47,650 nucleotides of DNA, from contig JAZOOX010000025.1 of NCBI GenBank assembly GCA_045655245.1, positions 1-47,650 on the forward strand, written 5' to 3'. A model generated the notes under the pieces. The model was not told where the DNA came from. It ran no database searches and saw only the letters and a list, made by a program, of their open reading frames with translations. Numbering within the stretch: the first letter of the stretch is position 1; each line of letters begins with the position of its first letter. This document shows positions 31,703 through 40,234 of the stretch, piece by piece. A program made the position numbers and the translations under genes. This DNA comes from RGIG8785 sp045655245 (GTDB lineage: Bacteria > Bacillota > Clostridia > RGIG8785).

Positions 31703-32462
31703 CCGAACCTTCCTCCTTTTGGTAGATTGCGGCGTTTAACTCCATCCCCAGGACGATGACCGTTGAGGTAAGATAGAGCCAAAGCAAGAGCAAAATCACG
31801 CCGCTGATATTGCCGTAGTAAGCCGAATAGGTTTGGCTGAATTCGGTGAATATTGCAAACACGCGGGAGGAAATAATTCCGGCACCCGCAGTGAAAAAAG
31901 CGCCGATAAGGTGGTGGCGAATAGGGATGCGTTCTGGCGGGAGCAGGTAAAAGAGTACGGAGAACCCTGCCGAACCGACGATAAGGGATAACGGCTCCCG
32001 CAAGAAGGTGCGGAAGGGGATAAAGAGTTGCCCCAACACCAAAAGACAGACTGCCGCCGCAACGCCTAAGAGCAAAATAGCAGGGAGAAGCAAAAACCGC
32101 AGTAAAAATTGCAGGAAAAAAGGTCTTGTTTCGGGTAGACCATAGGCGGTAGACGAGGCGTAGAGCAAAGTGGTAATCCCTCGGGACGCAGCATACATTA
32201 AAAGGACAATCCCCGTGGGAAGCAGCGGCGTGGTGCCGATGAGGGAAAGATTTTCGCGCACCAAGTCCGCTGGCGCTGACGGGAGAAGGGTGCTTAAAAT
32301 CCCCAGTAGGGTGTCCAACACCGCCTGATGCCCTGCAAAACGGGTCAAAATAATCAGACAAGGGAAAAAGGACAATAGCAAATAAAAGGCCAGCTGCGCA
32401 CTTTGGGAGAGGACGCGGTGACCTGAAAAACGTCGGATGAGGTTACGGACGAGACGTATCAT
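31671..32462 (-). CDS. YihY/BrkB-family membrane protein
   Basis: A 263-residue integral membrane protein of the YihY/virulence factor BrkB family, of unclear function (once misnamed RNase BN). About six hydrophobic segments are visible, with the family features SAQLAFYLLLSFFPCLI near the start and YGNISGVILLLLWLYLTSTV near the end, finishing in ELNAAIYQ. The ATG at 32462 has AAGGTG seven bases ahead and gives the usual N-terminus; the frame is open a little further. It overlaps the DUF951 gene by 20 bases and holA by 32, so all three are one tightly packed operon. Confidence 0.88.
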   Translation of the reverse strand: MIRLVRNLIRRFSGHRVLSQSAQLAFYLLLSFFPCLIILTRFAGHQAVLDTLLGILSTLLPSAPADLVRENLSLIGTTPLLPTGIVLLMYAASRGITTLLYASSTAYGLPETRPFFLQFLLRFLLLPAILLLGVAAAVCLLVLGQLFIPFRTFLREPLSLIVGSAGFSVLFYLLPPERIPIRHHLIGAFFTAGAGIISSRVFAIFTEFSQTYSAYYGNISGVILLLLWLYLTSTVIVLGMELNAAIYQKEEGSDEHHRSDAND

Positions 32463-32637
32463 CACGAAGCACCTTTTTGATATTCCGTTCCAGCTTGGTG
32501 CGGGGGACCAAGGCATAGTGGTTGCATTTTAAACAACGGATGCCCAGATCAGTGCCCGTGCGCAACACAATAAAGCGGGTACCGCCGCAAGGATGGGGCT
32601 TTTTCATTTCTAAAATATCATTGACCAAAAGGTCCAT
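32443..32637 (-). CDS. DUF951-family small protein
   Basis: A 64-residue protein with three Cys in a zinc-ribbon-like pattern (HPCGGTRF, then GIRCLKCNHYALVPR), matching the DUF951 family, whose function is unknown. Members usually sit in small operons with housekeeping genes in Firmicutes. The ATG at 32637 starts MDLLVNDILEMKKPHPCGG, the usual family beginning; the ribosome site is weak (AAAGGCGG). It is the first gene of the DUF951-yihY-holA operon and is divergent from ispE. Confidence 0.85.
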   Translation of the reverse strand: MDLLVNDILEMKKPHPCGGTRFIVLRTGTDLGIRCLKCNHYALVPRTKLERNIKKVLRDDTSRP

Positions 32638-32661
32638 CAGGTACACCGCCTTTCTGGAATT

Positions 32662-32690
32662 ATGATACCACGATTGCAAGTTTTTGTAAA
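32662..32690 (-). promoter_or_regulatory. Promoter of the DUF951-yihY-holA operon
   Basis: Minus-strand TTTACA (32690-32685), 17-base spacer, TATCAT (32667-32662). Its -35 lies only 4 bases from the -35 of the divergent ispE promoter, so the two could interfere. Confidence 0.7.
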
Positions 32691-32693
32691 GGA

Positions 32694-32722
32694 TTGATTT
32701 TGTCGAAAAACTGTGTTAAAAT
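32694..32722 (+). promoter_or_regulatory. Promoter of the ispE-walR-walK operon
   Basis: TTGATT (32694-32699), 17-base spacer, TAAAAT (32717-32722). Confidence 0.7.
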
Positions 32723-32748
32723 AAAAGACAGTAAGAGGAGGGATGTTT

Positions 32749-33594
32749 GTGGAAGTCTTTGCCAATGCCAAAATAAATCTTAGCCTGGACGTACTGGGCA
32801 TTCGCGAGGACGGATACCACGAAGTTCGGATGCTGATGCAAAGCATCGGTCTGGCTGATCGTATTACGTTAGAGCCGACAACATCGGGGATTTCGGTCAA
32901 GACCAACCGCTCCTACCTCCCTTGTGATTCCAGAAACCTTGCCTACCGTGCCGCCGAAGCCTTTTTCGAAGAGACGGGGGTCACAGGCGGGATTCAGATT
33001 TATGTAGCAAAGCGGATTCCTGTTTCGGCAGGACTGGCGGGAGGAAGCACCGACGCCGCCGCCGTTTTAACTGGGATGAACCAACTTTTTCGTACCGGGT
33101 TAAGCCGCCGCCGACTTTGCGAGATCGGGGCGAAAATCGGCTCGGACATTCCTTTTTGTATATTAGGCGGGACTGCTCTTGCCTACGGACGGGGGGAGCA
33201 ACTCACACGGTTGTCACCTCTGCCTAAAGTGTATTTGGTATTGGTAAAACCGCCAATTAACATTTCCACACCAAAGATTTATGCGGCGTTTGACCGTTGT
33301 GAGGTTACGGAGCGCCCCGACACCGACCGCTTGATGGAGCAAATCAAGAAAAAGGACGTTGCAGGGGTCGCCTCGGGAATGGTGAACGTATTAGAACCTG
33401 TTTGCGAAGCCTTTGAACCGCGGATTTCAATTCTGCGGGAGCAACTGCTGGACTATGGCGCCATCGGCGCACGGATGAGCGGGAGCGGACCAACGGTGTT
33501 TGGTATCTTTAAAACTTATGAACAAGCCGCCGCAGCTGCAGACCGTCTGCGCGGCAACGGCGATGAAGTAATTGTAACGTCGACCCGTCGGTAA
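32749..33594 (+). CDS. ispE: 4-diphosphocytidyl-2-C-methyl-D-erythritol kinase
   Basis: IspE phosphorylates CDP-methylerythritol in the non-mevalonate isoprenoid pathway, which supplies undecaprenyl phosphate for wall synthesis. The 281-residue GHMP kinase shows the N-terminal FANAKINLSLDVLGIREDGY, the ATP motif PVSAGLAGGSTDAAAVL, SDIPFCILGGTALAYGRGE, and the C-terminal ARMSGSGPTVFGIF. An ATG at 32743 is only one base from AGGAGGG; the GTG at 32749 has seven-base spacing and gives the normal family start, so I prefer it. It is 18 bases upstream of walR in the same operon. Confidence 0.95.
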   Translation: MEVFANAKINLSLDVLGIREDGYHEVRMLMQSIGLADRITLEPTTSGISVKTNRSYLPCDSRNLAYRAAEAFFEETGVTGGIQIYVAKRIPVSAGLAGGSTDAAAVLTGMNQLFRTGLSRRRLCEIGAKIGSDIPFCILGGTALAYGRGEQLTRLSPLPKVYLVLVKPPINISTPKIYAAFDRCEVTERPDTDRLMEQIKKKDVAGVASGMVNVLEPVCEAFEPRISILREQLLDYGAIGARMSGSGPTVFGIFKTYEQAAAAADRLRGNGDEVIVTSTRR

Positions 33595-33612
33595 GGGTCA
33601 AAGGGGGAAACT

Positions 33613-34320
33613 ATGGGAACTCGAGTTTTAGTTGTGGATGATGAAAAGACGATCGTTGACATTCTGACCTTTAACTTAAAGAAAGACGGCCACGAGGTGC
33701 TGGAGGCTTACGACGGAGAAACGGCGCTGTCCATGGCGTTGAACGAAAAACCCGACCTGATTCTGCTGGACGTAATGCTTCCCAAAATGGACGGGTTTAC
33801 CGTTTGCCGCAAGATTCGGGAACAGTCAGACGTTCCGATTTTAATGCTGACCGCCCGTGAAGAAGAGGTGGATAAGGTATTGGGTCTGGAATTGGGCGCC
33901 GATGACTACATTACCAAACCCTTTATGGTACGAGAGCTGATGGCTCGGGTCAAAGCCAACCTGCGCCGCACCGCACCGCAGACCGAAACTATTGCCCCTG
34001 CAACCGAAGCCAACCCCAATGTTATTCGCATCGGTGAGCTGGAGATTGACGAGGAACGCTACGAAGTCCGCAAGGCGGGAAAACCCATCGAGCTGACGCT
34101 GCGTGAGTACGAACTGTTGAAATTTTTGGCAACTCAACCCGAGCGGGTCTTTGACCGCGAGGCCTTATTGGAAAAGGTTTGGGGTTATGAGTACTACGGG
34201 GATATGCGTACCGTTGACGTAACCATCCGCCGCCTGCGGGAAAAAATCGAAGACAATGCTTCGGAACCTACTTATATTATGACCAAACGAGGGATCGGGT
34301 ACTACGCCAGGAAGGATTGA
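33613..34320 (+). CDS. walR: WalR-type response regulator (OmpR family)
   Basis: A 235-residue regulator: receiver domain 1-120 with acidic residues Asp10/Glu11, phosphoacceptor Asp53 (LLDVMLPKMDG) and Lys in DDYITKPF; and a winged-helix DNA-binding domain at about 137-233 (LREYELLKFLATQPERVFDR, then VDVTIRRLREKIE and TKRGIGYY). The segment DKVLGLELGADDYITKPF is nearly identical in style to WalR/YycF, the essential wall-homeostasis regulator. Matching boxes occur upstream of two surface genes in this window. AAGGGGG precedes the ATG. The kinase gene follows 5 bases after the stop. Confidence 0.85.
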   Translation: MGTRVLVVDDEKTIVDILTFNLKKDGHEVLEAYDGETALSMALNEKPDLILLDVMLPKMDGFTVCRKIREQSDVPILMLTAREEEVDKVLGLELGADDYITKPFMVRELMARVKANLRRTAPQTETIAPATEANPNVIRIGELEIDEERYEVRKAGKPIELTLREYELLKFLATQPERVFDREALLEKVWGYEYYGDMRTVDVTIRRLREKIEDNASEPTYIMTKRGIGYYARKD

Positions 34321-34325
34321 GTAGC

Positions 34326-36110
34326 ATGCTAAAAAGCATACGCTGGAAACTCGTATGGACTTTCGCATTGCTGGTCGTTGTTATTATCATAACCATCGGC
34401 ACTTTCCTGCTATACGGGATTTCGAATTTCTACCATAACGACTTTCAAGTCGCCGCAAAACAGAATATGTCCCAAGACAGTGCCGTTGTTCGTCAGATGC
34501 AAAGCGGACTGGAGCGGGAGGACGCCGAAGCCTACATCGAAGAGCTGTTGTTGGTAGTGGCAAACCGTCTGGGCGTTGACTACTCATCCCGGAACTATTT
34601 TCTGTTGAATGCCAAGGGCGTGGTTTTGTCGGGGTCTGACCCTGCACTGTACGACACACTGCCCAAGACCGAAAATATCATCCGTGCCATGAACGGCAAA
34701 ACGGGGGACACCCTGCGCTTTTCCGATCGGGTGATGGACTTTGCCTTCCCCTTAACCGATGAGGAGGGAGCAGTTGCTTACATCCTTTATCTACGAGACG
34801 ACAAGAGCGAACTTTCTGCCGTGTTGCAGAGTTTGTTTGCCATTGTCTGGTACGCCCTTTTCGTCAGTCTGTTGGTTTGTATGCTCTTTGCAATCTTTCT
34901 GTCCAAGACCATTACCACGCCTATCAGCCGTTTGACCGTCCGTGCGGAACGGCTGGCAGAAGGCGAGTTTGAACGGACCGAGCAGGAGGACACCCCCGAT
35001 GAGATCGGGCGGTTGAGCCTGACCTTTGACGAAATGGCAGAGCAACTGCAAAGTACCATCCATCAAGTCGAGGACGAAAAAAACAAAATGGAAGCCATTC
35101 TCCGTCATATGACCGACGGCGTGATGGCGTTTAACGACCAGGGCGAGATTATTTTGTTAAACCCCGTTGCCCGTCGGCTCTTGCACCTGCGGGAGCAGAG
35201 CGGAAAACGGTTTGACGATATCTTTGCCCGCCTGAACGTGGATATCAAACTGGGCGATCTGCTTTATATCACCCGGGAAAACCCCATTTTGGAGCGGGAT
35301 CTGATCCGTGGTAACACGGCTATGAAAATCTACTTTGTTCCCTTTAAAGAATCGGGGAACAAAACCCGGGGGACCGTCGTTGTTATTCACGATGTTACCG
35401 AGCAACAACGCCTGGAAGACTCCCGACGCGAGTTTGTTGCCAATGTCTCTCACGAGCTGCGCACGCCCTTGGCGAGTATTTGCAGTTATGCAGAAACGCT
35501 GATGGACGGTGCGTGTGAAGACCCCGAAACCGCCAATAACTTTTTGCAGATTATTCTGCGTGAAGGGGCGCGGATGACCCGCATCATCAAAGACCTTTTA
35601 ACCCTGTCTCGTCTGGACCACGCTTCCAACACCCTAAAGACCGAGCAGGTACAACTGTCCGACCTGGCAGCTCGTGTGGTGGAAAACCTCAGCATCGAAG
35701 CGAAAAAGAGAAGGCAGATTCTTTGCTGGCAGCCGGTCAGCCGATTAAGTCCTATCCTTGGCGATTCCGATCGTTTGGAGCAGGTGCTGACCAACGTGGT
35801 CTCTAACGCCATTAAGTACACCCAGGAAGGGGGCGAGATCCTCGTCACCGCCGGGATGATCTACAGCGAAGTGTATGTCAAAGTTAAAGACAACGGTGTC
35901 GGGATTCCCGAAGAGGCACAGGCACATGTATTCGACCGCTTTTATCGTGTGGATAAAGCCCGCTCCCGTGAGCACGGTGGTACGGGTTTGGGTCTTGCCA
36001 TTGCGAAAGAGATCGTAGAACTCCACGGCGGTACTATCCGCCTGACGAGTGCAGTTGGAAAAGGCTCTGAAATCACCATAGCCTTTCCTGTAAAGGAGGA
36101 AGAAAAATGA
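34326..36110 (+). CDS. walK: WalK-type sensor histidine kinase
   Basis: A 594-residue kinase with the full WalK architecture: membrane segment near 10-30, extracellular sensor near 35-165, second membrane segment near 170-193, HAMP (ISRLTVRAERLAEGEFE), a PAS domain near 255-345 (MTDGVMAFNDQGEIILLNPV), HisKA with phosphoacceptor His near 376 (FVANVSHELRTPLASICSYA), and HATPase_c (NVVSNAIKYTQEGGE, DNGVGIP, HGGTGLGLAIAKEI). The ATG at 34326 follows AAGGA by nine bases; a TTG at 34317 is possible but too near the site. The partner regulator is directly upstream and the stop overlaps the next gene as ATGA. Confidence 0.88.
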   Translation: MLKSIRWKLVWTFALLVVVIIITIGTFLLYGISNFYHNDFQVAAKQNMSQDSAVVRQMQSGLEREDAEAYIEELLLVVANRLGVDYSSRNYFLLNAKGVVLSGSDPALYDTLPKTENIIRAMNGKTGDTLRFSDRVMDFAFPLTDEEGAVAYILYLRDDKSELSAVLQSLFAIVWYALFVSLLVCMLFAIFLSKTITTPISRLTVRAERLAEGEFERTEQEDTPDEIGRLSLTFDEMAEQLQSTIHQVEDEKNKMEAILRHMTDGVMAFNDQGEIILLNPVARRLLHLREQSGKRFDDIFARLNVDIKLGDLLYITRENPILERDLIRGNTAMKIYFVPFKESGNKTRGTVVVIHDVTEQQRLEDSRREFVANVSHELRTPLASICSYAETLMDGACEDPETANNFLQIILREGARMTRIIKDLLTLSRLDHASNTLKTEQVQLSDLAARVVENLSIEAKKRRQILCWQPVSRLSPILGDSDRLEQVLTNVVSNAIKYTQEGGEILVTAGMIYSEVYVKVKDNGVGIPEEAQAHVFDRFYRVDKARSREHGGTGLGLAIAKEIVELHGGTIRLTSAVGKGSEITIAFPVKEEEK

Positions 36111-36706
36111 CTTATGTAGATGAAACCTCGTATCTGGTGGTGGGCATTATTGCCTTGTTGGCTTATGTACTGCTTTTGGCAGTGGCAGTTGCCGAATATA
36201 TCACCGTTTCGTTAGCTGTTTATACCATGGGTAAAAACCGCGGCATAAAAAATCCGTGGTTGGCCTGGGTGCCTGTTGCAAATTACTGGATTGTCGGAAA
36301 ACTGGTCAACGAGTACGACCGCAAAAACGGCATTGTTCGGAAATGGCACAAAACCCTTCTGTCGCTGATACTGTGGATGATCGGCGTTACTCTGGTGGCC
36401 TATAGCGCAATGTTTGCGGCAGGTGCGATTTATGCCTTTACCGGTTACAGTAACATTTTGGCATTGACTCTGCCTTTTTATGTGCTGATGATTTCCGCAA
36501 TGCTTTTGGCTGTTGTCTTCAGCGTTTGCGTAGGTATTTGCTACTACAAACTTTTTGAAGAAGCCGCCCCCGAAAAAGCGGTCAAGTATTTGATTCTGGC
36601 ACTGTTGGTACCTCTGGCAGACGGCATCTGCCTGATGAAAATCCGAAACACCTTCAAACCGGAAGAAACAGAGCCCATTGTTGAAGAAGTTCCTGAAGAA
36701 GAATAA
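36107..36706 (+). CDS. Four-helix membrane protein of unknown function, last gene of the walRK operon
   Basis: A 199-residue integral membrane protein with hydrophobic segments at about 9-38, 82-110, 116-147 and 160-178, and an acidic tail (EETEPIVEEVPEEE). Between the first two lies a conserved-looking cytoplasmic stretch MGKNRGIKNPWLAWVPVANY, common in uncharacterised clostridial membrane proteins. I know no function. GGAGG is seven bases ahead of the ATG, which overlaps the walK stop (ATGA), so synthesis is coupled to the kinase. It occupies the place held by walH/walI accessory genes in Bacillus but is not recognisably related to them. Confidence 0.8.
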   Translation: MTYVDETSYLVVGIIALLAYVLLLAVAVAEYITVSLAVYTMGKNRGIKNPWLAWVPVANYWIVGKLVNEYDRKNGIVRKWHKTLLSLILWMIGVTLVAYSAMFAAGAIYAFTGYSNILALTLPFYVLMISAMLLAVVFSVCVGICYYKLFEEAAPEKAVKYLILALLVPLADGICLMKIRNTFKPEETEPIVEEVPEEE

Positions 36707-36743
36707 AAGAACCCTCTCGGGTTAATCCGAGAGGGTTCTTTTT
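36705..36743 (+). terminator. Terminator of the ispE-walRK operon
   Basis: A 16-bp stem pairs 36705-36720 with 36727-36742 around GTTAAT, core AACCCTCTCGG/CCGAGAGGGTT, ending in a T run. Confidence 0.93.
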
Positions 36744-36753
36744 ACGGCTTTTC

Positions 36754-36782
36754 TTGACGCTTTTTTCAGAATGTGGTAAAAT
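36754..36782 (+). promoter_or_regulatory. Promoter of pepD
   Basis: TTGACG (36754-36759), 17-base spacer, TAAAAT (36777-36782). Confidence 0.8.
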
Positions 36783-36819
36783 AAACCGAATTGGGAAAAC
36801 TATCGTTCGGAGGGGTACG

Positions 36820-38256
36820 ATGAACATATTAAAAGATTTAAAACCGCAATCGGTCTTTCGTTATTTTGAGGAGATCAGCGGTATTCCTCGTGGGTCGGGC
36901 AATCGCGACGGCATTTGCCGCTATTGTATAGAAACCGCCGAAAAGCTCGGTCTGTGCTATCAAGTAGACCAAGCAAAAAACGTGGTTATCTATAAACCCG
37001 CCTCCTGTGGATACGAATCGTCTTCGCCCGTCATTTTGCAGGGGCATACCGATATGGTCTGTCAGAAGGAAGAGGGGATGGACTTTGACTTTGAAAAAGA
37101 CGGTATCCCCTTGTTGACCGATGGAGTGTGGGTGACCGCAAAGGGAACTACCTTGGGCGCCGACAACGGGATTGCGATGGCGATGATTTTTGCCGTTTTG
37201 GAAGACAACTCCTTGTCCCACCCGCCCATTGAAGCACTGTTTACCGCCGATGAGGAGATCGGTCTCTTAGGTGCGTCTGCCTTATCGGGAGACCTGTTTT
37301 CTGGCAAACGACTGATTAACCTGGACTCGGAAGAAGAGGAAATGATTACCGTTTCCTGCGCGGGAGGGTGCGATGTCGCCCTTACTCTCCCTTTGCAGTT
37401 TACCGAAGAAAAAGGCACTGTGGTTACCCTTGCGGTCCGCGGTCTGCTGGGGGGACATTCAGGGGTCGAAATTGATAAAGGCCGTGTCAATGCATCCTTG
37501 CTGTTGGGGCGGATTTTAAACCATATTCAAACGCCCTTTCGGCTGATTGCAGTTAACGGCGGGGACAAGGGTAATGCCATCCCCCGCGCCGCAACCGCTG
37601 AATTGCTTACCATGGCGCCCGTTGCATTCTGCCGTGAGGCAGAAGCCTACTTTAAAACGGTAAAAGAAGAACTGTCTGACCGAGAGCCGGACGTGACCTT
37701 TTCCTGTACGGCAGGGGAGGAGAAGTCGGCTTTGGTTATGGATGCCGAAACGTCAAGAACAGCAGTCTTTTTGCTGACTTGTGCCCCCAACGGCATTTTG
37801 GAAATGAGCAAGACCATCGAAAATTTAGTAGAAACATCTCTTAATTTAGGTGTTGTTTGTACCAAAAAAGACACCCTACAGTTGTTATTTGCTTTAAGAA
37901 GCAATAAACAGTCTGCATTAAACGCCTTGGAAGAAAAGGTCCTTTGCTTTGGTCAGACGGCAGGGTGTAACACCACTGCTTCGGGGCACTACCCGCCTTG
38001 GGAATATCGCGAGGATTCGCCTCTGCGGCAACAGACCGTGGAGCTGATGACCGCCCTCAACGGCTGTCCCCCTCAGGTGGTTGCCATCCACGCGGGATTG
38101 GAATGTGGCGTATTGTCATCGAAGATCCAGGGGCTGGACTGCATTTCCATCGGCCCCGATTTGCGGGACGTTCACACGGTGAACGAGCGGCTGTCGGTGG
38201 CTTCTACCGAAAAGACCTATCAGTTGTTGACCGAACTTTTAAAAGGTTGCAAATAA
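36820..38256 (+). CDS. pepD: Aminoacyl-histidine dipeptidase (PepD, M20C)
   Basis: PepD is a cytoplasmic zinc dipeptidase that cleaves unspecific and Xaa-His dipeptides (carnosine-like). The 478 residues match the family. Motifs include FEEISGIPRGSGN, the ligand segments VILQGHTDMVCQ and LGADNGIAMAMI, the catalytic Glu in TADEEIGLLGA, NLDSEEE, the dimerisation segment GLLGGHSGVEIDKGR, and the terminal HAGLECG and IGPDLRDVHTVNE. CGGAGGGG lies at normal distance from the ATG at 36820; an earlier in-frame start overlaps the promoter and is rejected. It is adjacent to an oligopeptide transporter, suggesting joint peptide use. Confidence 0.93.
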   Translation: MNILKDLKPQSVFRYFEEISGIPRGSGNRDGICRYCIETAEKLGLCYQVDQAKNVVIYKPASCGYESSSPVILQGHTDMVCQKEEGMDFDFEKDGIPLLTDGVWVTAKGTTLGADNGIAMAMIFAVLEDNSLSHPPIEALFTADEEIGLLGASALSGDLFSGKRLINLDSEEEEMITVSCAGGCDVALTLPLQFTEEKGTVVTLAVRGLLGGHSGVEIDKGRVNASLLLGRILNHIQTPFRLIAVNGGDKGNAIPRAATAELLTMAPVAFCREAEAYFKTVKEELSDREPDVTFSCTAGEEKSALVMDAETSRTAVFLLTCAPNGILEMSKTIENLVETSLNLGVVCTKKDTLQLLFALRSNKQSALNALEEKVLCFGQTAGCNTTASGHYPPWEYREDSPLRQQTVELMTALNGCPPQVVAIHAGLECGVLSSKIQGLDCISIGPDLRDVHTVNERLSVASTEKTYQLLTELLKGCK

Positions 38257-38258
38257 GG

Positions 38259-38287
38259 TTGCTTTTTGTCGATGGTTATGGTAAAAT
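38259..38287 (+). promoter_or_regulatory. Promoter of the OPT transporter gene
   Basis: TTGCTT (38259-38264), 17-base spacer, TAAAAT (38282-38287). The -35 is weak. Confidence 0.6.
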
Positions 38288-38334
38288 ATGAAAGATTACA
38301 CAATCCGCAAACAAGCGGTAGAACGGAGTAGTAT

Positions 38335-40233
38335 ATGAATCCACAGAACAATTTTAAACCCTACGTCCCGGCAGAGCGTGTGACCCCCGAATTGACGGTT
38401 ACTGCAATTATTATGGGTATCCTGTTGTCGGTCGTTTTCGGTGCCGCCAACGCTTACTTGGGTCTGCGCGTCGGCATGACCGTTTCGGCATCGATTCCCG
38501 CCGCGGTTATCGCCATGGGCGTTATCCGTGTCCTGATGCGGAAAAACTCGATTTTGGAAAGCAACATTGTCCAAACCATCGGTTCGGCCGGTGAGTCTTT
38601 GGCGGCAGGCGCAATCTTCACCCTTCCTGCACTCTTTTTGTGGGCGGCAGAAGGCAAGATGGCAAAGCCTGATATGCTGGAAATCACCCTGATCGCACTT
38701 TTGGGCGGTCTGCTGGGCGTATTCTTTATGGTGCCTCTGCGCAACGCCTTGATCGTTAAGGAACACGGGATCCTGCCCTATCCCGAAGGCACTGCCTGTG
38801 CCGAAGTCCTTTTGGCAGGGGAAGAGGGCGGCGCAAAAGCCTCCACCGTTTTTGCAGGCATGGGTTTTGCGGCACTCTTTAAGTTCATTATCGACGGTCT
38901 GAAAGTCGTACTGGGAGAAGTCTCTTACAGCATCAAAGGCTATGCAGGCGAAATCGGTACGCAGATTTACCCCGCAGTCATGAGCGTTGGCTATATCTGC
39001 GGTGCACGGATTTCTTCGTATATGTTTGCAGGCGGCGTATTGAGTTGGCTGGTGCTGATTCCCGCCATCGTACTGTTTGGCTCTAATTTGACCCTGGCAC
39101 CCGGCGCTGCTCCTATTGGCGAGTTGTATGCTTCGGGCGGGGCAAGTGCCATTTGGGGAACCTATATTCGTTACATCGGTGCAGGTGCTTTGGCGGCAGG
39201 CGGTATCATCAGCCTGATTAAGTCCCTTCCCTTGATCGTCAAAACCTTCTCCGGTGCAATGAAAAGCGTCAGCAGCGGGGTTGTGGGCGGTAAGACCCGT
39301 ACCGAACAAGACCTTAGTATGACTACTGTACTGATTGTCATTCTGGTTTTAACCCTGTTGGTTTGGTTGGTCCCTGCGATCCCCGTTTCCTTACTGGGAG
39401 CGGCAATCGTTGTCATTTTCGGATTCTTCTTTGCTACCGTTTCTTCTCGTATGGTCGGTTTGGTCGGAAGCAGTAACAACCCCGTTTCCGGGATGGCGAT
39501 TGCTACCCTGTTGATTGCCACTCTGATTTTGAAAGTTACCGGTTCGGCGGGTTATACAGGAATGCAGAGCGCCATTGCCATCGGCTCGATCATCTGTATC
39601 GTTTCCGCTATTGCAGGGGACACTTCCCAAGACTTAAAGACCGGTTACCTGTTGGGGGCAACTCCGAAAAAGCAACAGATCGGCGAAGTCATCGGTGTTG
39701 TTGCGGCGGCACTGGCTATCGGCGGTACCTTGTACCTGCTGGATTCGGCTTGGGGCTTTGGCGGTAACGAACTGGCGGCTCCTCAGGCAACCTTGATGAA
39801 ACTCATCATCGAAGGCGTTATGGGCGGCAACCTGCCCTGGGGGTTGGTCTTTATCGGTGCTTTCGTCGCCATTGTGGTTGAAATCATCGGCATCCCCGTT
39901 CTGCCTTTCGCCATCGGCGTCTACCTGCCCGTTCAGTTAAATGCTTGTATCATGGTAGGCGGCCTCGTCCGTTTGGCTCTGGACAAGCTCAAGAAGCCTG
40001 AAGAAGAAAAGAAAGCCATCGTTAATGACGGTATCCTTTTCTGCTCGGGCATGATTGCAGGTGAGGGCCTGGTTGGCATCCTGTTGGCTGTTTTGGCAGT
40101 TTTCGGTGTCAGCAGCATGATCGACCTGTCCAACTTTGTTCCCGCGGTAGTTTCCAACGTGGGCGCTTGGGTACTCTTTGCAATCATTATCCTGACCCTG
40201 CTGAAGTTCTCGTTGTGGAAAAAACGCAGTTAA
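38335..40233 (+). CDS. OPT-family oligopeptide transporter
   Basis: A 632-residue secondary transporter of the OPT family, expected to import short peptides with protons; some members carry metal chelates. About 14-16 hydrophobic segments are visible. Family features include the N-terminal ELTVTAIIMGILLSVVFGAA with NAYLGLRVGMTVSASIPAAV, the segment LPYPEGTACAEVLLAGEEGG (a typical OPT motif), VGSSNNPVSGMAIATLLIAT and DTSQDLKTGYLLGATPKKQQ. GGAG is 6 bases before the ATG. The stop is one base from the PqqD-like gene, so the two are translationally coupled. Confidence 0.93.
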   Translation: MNPQNNFKPYVPAERVTPELTVTAIIMGILLSVVFGAANAYLGLRVGMTVSASIPAAVIAMGVIRVLMRKNSILESNIVQTIGSAGESLAAGAIFTLPALFLWAAEGKMAKPDMLEITLIALLGGLLGVFFMVPLRNALIVKEHGILPYPEGTACAEVLLAGEEGGAKASTVFAGMGFAALFKFIIDGLKVVLGEVSYSIKGYAGEIGTQIYPAVMSVGYICGARISSYMFAGGVLSWLVLIPAIVLFGSNLTLAPGAAPIGELYASGGASAIWGTYIRYIGAGALAAGGIISLIKSLPLIVKTFSGAMKSVSSGVVGGKTRTEQDLSMTTVLIVILVLTLLVWLVPAIPVSLLGAAIVVIFGFFFATVSSRMVGLVGSSNNPVSGMAIATLLIATLILKVTGSAGYTGMQSAIAIGSIICIVSAIAGDTSQDLKTGYLLGATPKKQQIGEVIGVVAAALAIGGTLYLLDSAWGFGGNELAAPQATLMKLIIEGVMGGNLPWGLVFIGAFVAIVVEIIGIPVLPFAIGVYLPVQLNACIMVGGLVRLALDKLKKPEEEKKAIVNDGILFCSGMIAGEGLVGILLAVLAVFGVSSMIDLSNFVPAVVSNVGAWVLFAIIILTLLKFSLWKKRS

Positions 40234-40234
40234 A

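Noticed and set aside
38296..39309. A 337-codon minus-strand frame opposite the OPT transporter gene
   Set aside because: It is Cys-, His- and Gln-rich without domain features, lies within a well-supported membrane protein gene and has no ribosome site; it is a shadow frame.
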